Origin: JADJLQ01 sp964396995
Lineage (GTDB): Bacteria; Bacteroidota; Bacteroidia; Chitinophagales; Saprospiraceae
Length of the DNA stretch: 5,866 nucleotides
Direction: 5' to 3'
Assembly (NCBI GenBank): GCA_964396995.1
Contig: CAYNIG010000318.1
Span: 1-5,866 of the forward strand
Shown here: positions 1 through 5,866 of the stretch, one piece after another
How the letters are laid out: every line of letters starts with the position of its first letter
How positions within the stretch are numbered: position 1 is the stretch's first letter
Program-made: the position numbers and the translations under genes
The notes under the pieces: model-generated
The model's input: only the letters and a program-made list of their open reading frames with translations
The model's database searches: none
What the model was told of the DNA's origin: nothing

Positions 1-23
1 AGTAAAAAAGTTTTAAAAAAAAG

Positions 24-105
24 TGCGGATAGAGGGACTCGAACCCCCATGCCTCACGGCACCAGATCCTAAGTCTGGCGCGTCTACCAATTTCGCCATA
101 CCCGC
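24..105 (-). tRNA. tRNA-Leu, anticodon UAG
   Basis: On the minus strand this folds into a complete 82-nt class II tRNA. The acceptor stem is GCGGGTA paired with TATCCGC, with one G-U pair and discriminator A at position 24. The D arm is GCG/CGC with an AAATTGGTAGA loop. The anticodon stem is CCAGA/TCTGG with loop CTTAGGA, giving anticodon TAG, which reads CUA and other CUN leucine codons. The variable arm is long (TGCC/GGCA around GTGA), as expected for leucine. The T arm has loop TTCGAGT. The terminal CCA is not encoded: A73 is followed by CTT, so CCA must be added by tRNA nucleotidyltransferase. T-rich DNA lies directly downstream on the transcribed strand (positions 1-22) and could help termination, but no separate terminator hairpin is visible. 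Confidence 0.97.
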
Positions 106-337
106 ATCTCTTTTTTGGGAGTGCAAATATAGGCTAATGTGGGCTAAATGAGAGGATTTTTTTGGTTTTTGACGCCGGTGGTATTGAGAAGCTGGGTAAA
201 CTATGTTTTGTGCCTAATTAATCAAACGATCATTTTACCCGGGAGGAGTTTATAATTCAGTAAGAATAATAGGAGACCTTTTCGAACTGAAACGTGGAAA
301 GTCAAATTCCATTGGCAACATTTTACCTAAATACAAT
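106..337. other. Noncoding spacer between tRNA-Leu and the glycoside hydrolase gene
   Basis: These 232 bp carry the tRNA promoter at the left end, and I see no gene in the rest. A plus-strand frame stays open from 218 to 361 but has no ATG, GTG or TTG start. A small inverted repeat (TGGAA at 295-299, TTCCA at 307-311) lies downstream of the glycoside hydrolase stop, but no T tract follows it on either strand, so it is not called a terminator. The 9-mer CATTTTACC occurs at 231-239 and 319-327 and has no obvious meaning. Confidence 0.6.
124..131 (-). promoter_or_regulatory. Bacteroidota-type -7 promoter element for the tRNA-Leu
   Basis: The minus strand reads TATATTTG, a perfect match to the Bacteroidota primary-sigma consensus TAnnTTTG, ending 18 nt before the 5' end of the mature tRNA. 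Transcription would start near position 117-119 and give a precursor with a leader of about 12-14 nt. A clear TTG -33 element is not visible about 20 nt further upstream, so the call rests on the -7 match and its position. Confidence 0.7.
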
Positions 338-1696
338 TTAATTCACCTTCCAAGCAGGTAAATTATCCAATACCAGCACCCAATCATTGTCGTCCGGTGT
401 CACCAAGCCAAAGTTGGTTTCGTTGCCACCTACATGGCCAATTTTCAAATAGGTACCTTTTCGGGGATTGTACCAATGCATACGCATGGTAACCCCGCTT
501 AACTCTTTGATATTCATATATATTGTCCGTCCACCAGGAATATACATTATGTACAGATTACCATCAAGCGATTTGGCTGCACATACATAGTCAATGCTTC
601 CATTGACTCCCCGACCCTCAATAGTCACTTCTGAAGTAGTATCCGGTATTAAATCATACCATGGAATGGAGCCAAAAAAGGCAAAACAATGACTTACATA
701 TTGCATTCCGGGAGTATTCATCAGCGGTTTCCACTTTTTCATCCAATAAGCCTGATTGTCCGGTGTACCTGAGCTAAAAGATGTGCCGGCACATCCACTC
801 AACAAACCATCCCACATTTTTCGCCTGATCCAGAGCGGATTTTCATTATCGGCATAGTGTGGCACATCGTGTTCATAACTTTGATCAAGCTGGATGATCA
901 TTTTACCTTTTTGATATTGATTTATTTCTGACCGGTATTGAGGATTATCTTTTCCCAGGCTAATTTCTTTCCAAACATAAAATCCGTCTATATCGATGTA
1001 TTTTTTATACGATTCATTCTCGGTACTCCAACCACCAGAAAAATGTCCAGTCCATAAATGAGTTTGATCGTAGGTTTTTATTCCTTCTATGAGATTATTC
1101 ATAAAGGGAGCATCTATACCTTTGGCGTCATTATCCCCGCCAATTATCCACAGTAAATTAGGAGAGTCTTTGTATCTGTTGCCCAGAAATTCTCCATATT
1201 TCCTCATCTTTTCCGGGCTATTATTTTCGCTTCTTACTTCATCCCACCATCCCTGTCCGGGTGCTGTAAAATACCCAAAATAACATGGTACCAGCATTAC
1301 TAAAAATCCCTTGCGTAAAGCCATAGACATAAACCAGTCTACATGCCGGAAATATTTTTCATTTGGAGTATTAAAATCCCATTGGACATTAAAAGGGGGG
1401 ATGCCTTGCCAAAAGGGTGGATTACCACCCATCTGATCAGTTGCATTGCTGATTACACTTACCATAAGACTATTAAAGCCCTTTTTTTTGAGGCTATCCA
1501 TCATGGCCATGGCGTCTGCCTCGGAGAGGGCTTGTATCATACCCCATGCGGAAAACTCTTTTATGAGAAATGGAATGTTTTTTTGGTCAACCAGATGCCG
1601 TTTGTTTTCGCTTAGTTTTAATGGGAAGTAGGTTTTTACCTGACTATGACTGTTGAAATTTAAAGCAGTCAGCATCAAAAGAAATAGGTTCTTCAA
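338..1696 (-). CDS. Secreted apiosidase-like (DUF4038/GH140-type) glycoside hydrolase with C-terminal collagen-binding-like domain
   Basis: This 452-aa exported protein is probably a (beta/alpha)8 glycoside hydrolase of the DUF4038 / apiosidase-like family, whose characterised members (GH140) cleave apiose from the pectin rhamnogalacturonan-II. Residues 1-19 form a signal peptide (Lys-Asn, a Leu-rich core, then NSHS-Q). The catalytic domain spans about 35-350: FSAWGMIQALSEADAM at 48-63, the conserved GGD ending at Asp188 (expected general acid), LDQSYE at 270-275 and GLLSGCAGTSFSSG at 297-310. Residues about 362-450 resemble the small beta domain annotated as a putative collagen-binding domain in this family. 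Where relatives usually have an EPxYE motif with the nucleophile Glu, this protein has D271-QSYE, so activity and substrate are uncertain. The start is TTG: an in-frame TAA lies four codons upstream, and the first ATG (codon 8) would destroy the signal peptide. The gene lies 28 bp downstream of the barrel gene and is probably co-transcribed with it. Family assignment is from memory of motifs; the substrate is unknown. Confidence 0.8.
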   Translation of the reverse strand: MKNLFLLMLTALNFNSHSQVKTYFPLKLSENKRHLVDQKNIPFLIKEFSAWGMIQALSEADAMAMMDSLKKKGFNSLMVSVISNATDQMGGNPPFWQGIPPFNVQWDFNTPNEKYFRHVDWFMSMALRKGFLVMLVPCYFGYFTAPGQGWWDEVRSENNSPEKMRKYGEFLGNRYKDSPNLLWIIGGDNDAKGIDAPFMNNLIEGIKTYDQTHLWTGHFSGGWSTENESYKKYIDIDGFYVWKEISLGKDNPQYRSEINQYQKGKMIIQLDQSYEHDVPHYADNENPLWIRRKMWDGLLSGCAGTSFSSGTPDNQAYWMKKWKPLMNTPGMQYVSHCFAFFGSIPWYDLIPDTTSEVTIEGRGVNGSIDYVCAAKSLDGNLYIMYIPGGRTIYMNIKELSGVTMRMHWYNPRKGTYLKIGHVGGNETNFGLVTPDDNDWVLVLDNLPAWKVN

Positions 1697-1724
1697 TATA
1701 TCTGATTAAGTACTCGTGAAATTA

Positions 1725-2309
1725 TCAAAAATAAACTCCTGCGCCAAAAGAAATCATTCTTTCCTTACTCTTGTCCTGCAAACCGGAAGGTCCTTTCACA
1801 GAATAGATCCTCGAAAATCCATGGTCATAACTTAACTGAACTGTAAGAAAAAATACACGCAGCGTGGCTCCAACGATGAATGCACCGCGCAGGTCATTAA
1901 AATCTTCGTCTATCAGTTGACTGTTTTCATCTATCCCCAAAAGAAAGGTAGCGGCCAGACCTCCGTGCAGGTTTAAATCCAGCAAATCCGATTTAATCAC
2001 ATGTCCGCCCAATTGAAAAGGAAGCTTCAAAGATTTGATATCCAGGTATTCTGCAAATGGATTGCTGAGATCAAATTTCTGAGGTAAGAGACTGGTCTTT
2101 TGGAAAGACATTCCCGGAATGATAAGTGAATTACCATCCGGGATCACTACCTCAAATCCAAATGAATATCCCTGATGCCGTGGACCCATACCCGGCCATT
2201 GTTCGTCACTGTATGCCGACTGAAATAAATTTGCTTTAAAATTTATATCCTGACTGTATGAAAAATCATGTAATAAACATACCAGCCAAACTAACCACAC
2301 TACACGCAT
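1725..2309 (-). CDS. Small secreted outer-membrane beta-barrel-like protein
   Basis: This 194-aa protein is not assignable to a named function. Residues 1-19 look like a signal peptide with a Trp/Leu/Val-rich core ending SYS-Q; the Cys at 11 is not in a lipobox, so cleavage by signal peptidase I is expected. The mature part alternates short amphipathic beta strands, for example about 48-56, 61-69, 92-101, 108-124, 142-162 and 185-194, separated by polar turns. The segment LKLPFQLGG (94-102) resembles the conserved strand of Bacteroidota PorT-like / OMP_b-brl barrels. The chain ends in GAGVYF with a terminal Phe, typical of substrates of the BAM outer-membrane assembly machinery. The length suits an 8-strand barrel. 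It is the first gene of a probable minus-strand pair with the glycoside hydrolase. The ATG follows GGAG by only one base, too close to act as a normal ribosome binding site. Barrel assignment is inferred from strand pattern; ligand and role are unknown. Confidence 0.7.
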   Translation of the reverse strand: MRVVWLVWLVCLLHDFSYSQDINFKANLFQSAYSDEQWPGMGPRHQGYSFGFEVVIPDGNSLIIPGMSFQKTSLLPQKFDLSNPFAEYLDIKSLKLPFQLGGHVIKSDLLDLNLHGGLAATFLLGIDENSQLIDEDFNDLRGAFIVGATLRVFFLTVQLSYDHGFSRIYSVKGPSGLQDKSKERMISFGAGVYF

Positions 2310-2329
2310 ACTCCGTAAATGTATAAAAA

Positions 2330-2360
2330 TTGGATTAATTTTACCGATTCAATATAGTTC
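2330..2360 (+). promoter_or_regulatory. Candidate lgt promoter (TTG -33 and TATAGTTC -7)
   Basis: A TTG at 2330-2332 is followed, after exactly 20 nt, by TATAGTTC at 2353-2360. This matches the spacing of Bacteroidota promoters (TTG, about 19-21 nt, TAnnTTTG), although the -7 box matches only four of its six defined positions. It ends 6 nt before the lgt ATG, so the transcript would have almost no leader. The opposite strand of the same 57-bp spacer must also drive the barrel and glycoside hydrolase pair; its best -7-like box is TACATTTA at 2316-2323. Confidence 0.4.
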
Positions 2361-2366
2361 AAACGA

Positions 2367-3539
2367 ATGTATCCAGACCTTTCATATATAATACACGGAT
2401 TATTTGGCACAGCACCGGATGGGGCCACCTCGATAGTAAAAACATTTGGGCTTTTTCTTACTTTATCATTCCTGGCCAGTGCGTATCTTCTTTATTTAGA
2501 ATTTAAAAGAAAAGAACAACAAGGATTACTCAGTCCCAGAAAAATAATCATTGATCCTAAGGCCAATGCAGGTATACAAGATATAGCCATCAATGCTTTG
2601 TTTGGATTTATAATTGGATTTAAATTGGTATATGCATATCAGCATTTCGATGAAATGAAAGGGGATGCGGTGGCCGTATTACTTTCTGCCAAAGGGAATA
2701 TTCTGGGAGGCATCGTGGGGGCAATAGTGTTTGCCGCTCTAAAATATTGGGATTACCTCAAGGCTAAGAAGAGTACTGAAGGGCCAAGGGAAGTTCTGCT
2801 TTATCCTCATCAGCAAGTCCCCGATATCACTGTAGTGGCTGCTATATCCGGCATATTAGGTGCTAAAATATTTGCTTTATTTGAAGGCAATCAATCCTGG
2901 GCTTCATTTGTAAAAGATCCGGTAAAAGCTTTTTTTTCCGGCAGCGGCCTGGCGATATACGGTGGATTGATAGTGGCATTTATTACGGTATATTATTATG
3001 TAAAGAAAAAAGGAATTAAACCAATACATGTAATGGATGCCGTGGCACCTGCTCTGATAGTAGGCTATGCGGTAGGCAGACTGGGCTGTCAGTTTTCAGG
3101 TGATGGTGACTGGGGTATTGTAAATAATCTTCCCAAACCCTCTTGGTTTTTCTTACCTGACAGCTGGTGGGCGTATGATTATCCTCATAATGTATTGAAT
3201 GATGGGATTGCAATTGATGGTTGCAGCTTTAAACACTGTATGAAATTAACAGAGCCGGTATACCCCACCCCACTTTGGGAATCCATTCTTGGATTTATCA
3301 TCCTGGGAATTCTTTGGTTTTTACGCAAGAGAATCACGATTCCGGGTATGCTGTTTTTCATTTATTGTATTCTCAATGGTACTGAAAGGTATTTTATAGA
3401 AAAGATCAGGGTAAATGAAAAGATTACTGCCATGGGCATGTCGTTTACTCAGGCAGAGCTGATAGCAGTATTGGTATTTCTGGCCGGAGTAATGGGTTGT
3501 TTTATTTTGTGGAGAAAGAATAAGAACAAAGAAATATAA
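2367..3539 (+). CDS. lgt: Prolipoprotein diacylglyceryl transferase, elongated Bacteroidota type
   Basis: Lgt transfers diacylglycerol from phosphatidylglycerol to the lipobox cysteine of prolipoproteins, the first step of lipoprotein maturation in the inner membrane. The signature GRLGCQFSGDGDWG (237-250) is the Bacteroidota variant of the Lgt motif, and its Arg238 corresponds to essential Arg143 of E. coli. Other landmarks are SGLAIYGG (193-200, equivalent to the His103 motif, with Tyr198 in its place), YPTPLWE (299-305, equivalent to HPSQLYE) and NGTERYFIEKIR (337-348), where Arg341 and Glu345 match E. coli Arg239 and Glu243. A loop with Cys286 and Cys291 lies between the signature and YPTPLWE. 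About eight or nine hydrophobic segments are visible. At 390 aa it is about 100 longer than E. coli Lgt (291 aa), mostly from an extra membrane module at about 70-135. The N-terminus MYPDLSYIIH and TM1 (about 24-44) support this ATG, which has no Shine-Dalgarno sequence. The gene is single, flanked by a divergent and a convergent gene. Confidence 0.95.
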   Translation: MYPDLSYIIHGLFGTAPDGATSIVKTFGLFLTLSFLASAYLLYLEFKRKEQQGLLSPRKIIIDPKANAGIQDIAINALFGFIIGFKLVYAYQHFDEMKGDAVAVLLSAKGNILGGIVGAIVFAALKYWDYLKAKKSTEGPREVLLYPHQQVPDITVVAAISGILGAKIFALFEGNQSWASFVKDPVKAFFSGSGLAIYGGLIVAFITVYYYVKKKGIKPIHVMDAVAPALIVGYAVGRLGCQFSGDGDWGIVNNLPKPSWFFLPDSWWAYDYPHNVLNDGIAIDGCSFKHCMKLTEPVYPTPLWESILGFIILGILWFLRKRITIPGMLFFIYCILNGTERYFIEKIRVNEKITAMGMSFTQAELIAVLVFLAGVMGCFILWRKNKNKEI

Positions 3540-3549
3540 ATAAGCTGCC

Positions 3550-5724
3550 TTACTTTTCGCCAGGTCTGTATCTTTTTTTCACCTGTTTTTCCACATCCTC
3601 TTTATAAAACAATACCTCTTTAAAGTTGCCGTCTGCATACATCCTCGCCTGGTCCCAAAAATGCGGACTTTCAGGATCACCGCTATTGCCACCTGCTAAT
3701 AATGATTTTGCTTTTATTCGGGTTCCAAACTCCACCACACATATAAAACTATTACCACTCACGCCATAGCGGTTTTTGGTGCCTTCAAACCTCCGGCTAT
3801 TATAAGATGGAAGCATTCCCCATGATGCAGAAGCAAAAGGTATTGCTATACTGGATTTCTGATCATCTGGCTTTTGAATCAAATCTCCACTTAATCGTTG
3901 CATTCTATTTATTTTACCCCATGGCATCTTCCAGGTGCCATAGGTGTCAAACAAATACGAAATGGATTCAGAAAGAGGCTTCAGTAAATCAGCCTGGCTT
4001 GCTTTTTGAGCATATAATTTTACCCGGGTGACCTGATCATCTTCTCCCTCATCTATATAAACTTTACTGAGTACAGACTGGAGTTTTTCTGCCCATTCAA
4101 TCGCCAACGTGGTAGCAATAGATCCGGTATCCACACGGTAATCCCAGGCTTTCAGGAGTTTTATGGGTTCCTCAAGATGGAGGTAGGCATTATCTCCCCC
4201 AAAGCTATATTCTTCATATGCTTTTGTCAATGCCGGAATTAAAATTTCAAAAGCCGAAAGTTTTCGATCATATCCCACTGAGATCAGGGATTCAAGATCC
4301 AGTTTGTTCTTTTGACTCAAAAGCCTTACGGCATTTACGCCTCTGAAATTTTCACCATCGGGAGCCATGTATTTAGGATAGCGGTTTTTATCAGGACTAT
4401 TTGATCCTGCCGCAGTAAAAGGAGTGGAATTACAATTTTGCAACCAACCGTTTGCCGGGTCTATAGAGAAGACCGTCTCGTTTACACTGTGCACACCTTG
4501 CCATTCGTTTTTCGAAACAGAACCATCGACTGCTTTTGACCAATTTACAGAAGGATCTCTCCTGGGAATATAGTTACCATGCCAATAAGCAATGTGGCCA
4601 TCTGCATCAGCATACACAGTATTATTCGATGTATTTCCTCTGAAGTCCATTACTTTTTTGTACTCTTTTAGATTCTGTGCTTTTATTCGGTTCCAGCATT
4701 GTTGTACACCATTCAGTGATCGATTATAAGATCGTACCGTGACCCAATGATCCTCCCGTATGCCCATTACCGGGCCACGGTGATTGGAATAGACTGGGAA
4801 TGATTTTGAATTCATTCCATTAGGTGTAAAAAATCTGATCACGGTTTCTTTTTTAGTAAACGGTTTTAGTTTGCCGTCTAATTCGAAGTAATACTGGTCG
4901 TTTTTCCTGGTTACTTTCTCTTTATATACATCAGCCACATCCACATTACAACTGGTATGCATCCATCCGCATTTTTCATTGAAACCCTGGTATACAAAAA
5001 ATTGTCCCCAGGTCACTGCCCCATAGGCATTCAAGCCTGATTCAGAGTTTATGTGTACTTCGGGTCTGAAATAAAAAGTCACATGTGGATTAATGTACAA
5101 CATTGCATTGCCCGATGATGATTTCACCGGGCTTATGGCAATTCCATTTGATCCGGTTGGTTCTTTTATTTTATCTCTACTGCTGGTGAGATATTTACCT
5201 GTATAAAAATGTTGCAAATCAGCAGGCCCGATATCAGCTGTATTTATTGCTCCAATGCTGCCATCAGTCCATAGCATTTGATACCAGGGCTCAAACCGGG
5301 TGAGTAACTTTGGTTTTACTTCTTTGTGCGTGTGTAAATAATAATTAATGCCATCGGCAAACGCAATCAATAATTCTTTCAGCCATTTAGGGCTTTTATT
5401 GTAATCGCGGATAGCATCCGCACTATCGATGATCATCCGGATGTATAGGTCATTGTATATCTCTTTTTCTCCATTAATCTCTGCAAGGCGACCCAGCTTT
5501 TCGATATAATTGAGTTCGACTCTATTAAAATCATCTTCGCATTGAGCATACAGCAGTCCAAACACGGCATCAGCATCCGTTTTGCCATAAATATGCGGTA
5601 CCCCGTAATGATCCCGTATAATCTCCACACGATGGGCCCTGGCCTGCCATCGTTGCAGGTCTGATTGTGCATGAATACAAAAGGCAGCAATAAAAAGATT
5701 AAAGGATAGTATTAATCGAATCAT
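3550..5724 (-). CDS. Secreted penicillin-acylase-family Ntn hydrolase (amide acylase)
   Basis: This 724-aa precursor belongs to the penicillin G acylase / acyl-homoserine-lactone acylase family, which matures by autocatalytic excision of a spacer and uses the new N-terminal Ser of the beta chain as nucleophile. A signal peptide occupies 1-19 (cleavage about IHA-Q). The alpha-chain landmark is RDHYGVPHIYGKTDADAVFG (37-56), then GRLAEINGE (78-86). The processing site is G191-S192-N193, so Ser192 is the expected nucleophile, followed by SSSGNAMLYINPH (202-214). Further beta-chain motifs are WGQFFVYQGFNEKCGW (239-254), NNTVYADADGHIAYWHGN (367-384, with the expected catalytic Asn near 367-368), and GGNSGDPESPHFWDQ (678-692), all typical of the family. 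Length is normal and the catalytic set appears intact. The substrate cannot be read: beta-lactams, acyl-homoserine lactones and other N-acyl compounds are all possible. Export predicts the periplasm or beyond. The gene converges on lgt with a 10-bp gap and appears monocistronic. Confidence 0.92.
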   Translation of the reverse strand: MIRLILSFNLFIAAFCIHAQSDLQRWQARAHRVEIIRDHYGVPHIYGKTDADAVFGLLYAQCEDDFNRVELNYIEKLGRLAEINGEKEIYNDLYIRMIIDSADAIRDYNKSPKWLKELLIAFADGINYYLHTHKEVKPKLLTRFEPWYQMLWTDGSIGAINTADIGPADLQHFYTGKYLTSSRDKIKEPTGSNGIAISPVKSSSGNAMLYINPHVTFYFRPEVHINSESGLNAYGAVTWGQFFVYQGFNEKCGWMHTSCNVDVADVYKEKVTRKNDQYYFELDGKLKPFTKKETVIRFFTPNGMNSKSFPVYSNHRGPVMGIREDHWVTVRSYNRSLNGVQQCWNRIKAQNLKEYKKVMDFRGNTSNNTVYADADGHIAYWHGNYIPRRDPSVNWSKAVDGSVSKNEWQGVHSVNETVFSIDPANGWLQNCNSTPFTAAGSNSPDKNRYPKYMAPDGENFRGVNAVRLLSQKNKLDLESLISVGYDRKLSAFEILIPALTKAYEEYSFGGDNAYLHLEEPIKLLKAWDYRVDTGSIATTLAIEWAEKLQSVLSKVYIDEGEDDQVTRVKLYAQKASQADLLKPLSESISYLFDTYGTWKMPWGKINRMQRLSGDLIQKPDDQKSSIAIPFASASWGMLPSYNSRRFEGTKNRYGVSGNSFICVVEFGTRIKAKSLLAGGNSGDPESPHFWDQARMYADGNFKEVLFYKEDVEKQVKKRYRPGEK

Positions 5725-5856
5725 GGATAAATTTACCCAAATAATTTATAAAGAGGTAAAGGTCTTGAAATCGGTCAGTTTATAATTATTATTTAAGTTG
5801 ATAGGGCAATATTGAAATAAGGTCAATATTAGGTCTGTAATCTTTACCTTAGCTCC
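5725..5856. promoter_or_regulatory. Divergent intergenic region upstream of the acylase and of the gene starting at 5857
   Basis: This 132-bp AT-rich spacer must hold promoters in both directions. For the acylase (minus strand) there is TAAATTTA at 5728-5735, 3 nt before the ATG, and alternatively ATTATTTG at 5738-5745, 13 nt before it. For the rightward gene there is TACCTTAG at 5845-5852, 4 nt before the ATG, five of six matches to TAnnTTTG. None has a convincing TTG at the right distance. The heptamer CAATATT recurs at 5807-5813 and 5824-5830, 17 bp apart, the first inside the near-palindrome GCAATATTGA. It could be an operator, but the AT-rich context makes chance likely. Confidence 0.45.
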
Positions 5857-5866
5857 ATGAAAATGC
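5857..5866 (+). CDS. Probable start of a further gene, cut by the window edge
   Basis: The window ends ten bases into a possible reading frame that begins Met-Lys-Met. Support is indirect: the ATG follows a TACCTTAG box by 4 nt, a layout common at Bacteroidota starts, and it lies a sensible distance downstream of the divergent acylase start. Nothing can be said about the product. Confidence 0.3.

Noticed and set aside
232..243. The 12-mer ATTTTACCCGGG found again at 4017-4028
   Set aside because: One exact 12-bp repeat is about what chance gives in a 5.9-kb window, and the second copy lies inside the acylase gene with no further similarity.
295..311. Inverted repeat TGGAA / TTCCA downstream of the glycoside hydrolase stop as a terminator
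   Set aside because: The stem is only 5 bp with a 7-nt loop, and no T tract follows it on the minus strand.
218..361. Plus-strand open frame of 47 codons with protein-like composition between the tRNA and the glycoside hydrolase
   Set aside because: It has no ATG, GTG or TTG start after the upstream TAA at 215-217, and its 3' end overlaps the end of the hydrolase gene. A GGAGG at 242-246 is not followed by a usable start. It is more likely chance or an unrecognisable remnant.
1089..1631. Plus-strand open frames of 61-90 codons opposite the glycoside hydrolase gene
   Set aside because: They are antisense shadows of a gene with clear family motifs, and their translations show no domain or signal.
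2250..2309. Possible lipoprotein signal (Cys11 in the barrel protein, and likewise Cys16 in the acylase), which would make them Lgt substrates
   Set aside because: The residue before the Cys is Val in one and Phe in the other, neither accepted in a lipobox, and both chains have a better signal peptidase I site further on.
3537..3560. Bidirectional terminator between the convergent lgt and acylase genes
   Set aside because: Only a 4-bp TAAG/CTTA stem can be drawn, with a short T run that lies inside the acylase coding region. Too weak to call.
5433..5690. 85-codon minus-strand frame overlapping the acylase N-terminus
   Set aside because: It overlaps the alpha-chain region in another frame, where the acylase frame shows conserved motifs. 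It is a shadow.

Overview
The window looks like ordinary chromosome from a member of the Bacteroidota, possibly the Chitinophagales, Saprospirales or Sphingobacteriales side. Four things support this. The DNA is moderately AT-rich. A perfect Bacteroidota-type -7 promoter element (TAnnTTTG) lies just upstream of the tRNA gene. No ATG has a well-placed Shine-Dalgarno sequence. The Lgt has the phylum-specific signature GRLGCQFSGDGDWG and an elongated architecture. The exact genus cannot be read from the sequence.

Layout, left to right: a minus-strand tRNA-Leu(UAG) at 24-105 with its promoter, then about 230 bp of noncoding DNA. Next comes a minus-strand pair that probably forms a two-gene operon, read from right to left. 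The first gene encodes a small secreted outer-membrane beta-barrel-like protein (1725-2309). The second, 28 bp downstream, encodes a secreted apiosidase-like (DUF4038/GH140-type) glycoside hydrolase with a C-terminal collagen-binding-like domain (338-1696), and it begins with a TTG codon. A 57-bp divergent spacer separates this pair from lgt on the plus strand (2367-3539), which encodes prolipoprotein diacylglyceryl transferase. lgt ends 10 bp from the stop of a convergent minus-strand gene for a penicillin-acylase-type Ntn hydrolase (3550-5724). The last 142 bp hold a divergent promoter region and probably the first codons of another plus-strand gene at 5857.

Three of the four complete proteins are predicted to be exported (glycoside hydrolase, barrel protein, acylase), and Lgt works in the inner membrane on exported lipoprotein precursors. 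The region is therefore envelope-themed, but no common pathway can be shown. There are no insertion sequences, CRISPR arrays, phage genes or signs of recent transfer, and I see no convincing undescribed system. The points most worth a second look are the altered nucleophile motif in the glycoside hydrolase, its TTG start, the apparently duplicated N-terminal module in Lgt, and the recurrence of -7-like elements 3-6 nt upstream of four start codons, which suggests very short or absent 5' leaders.
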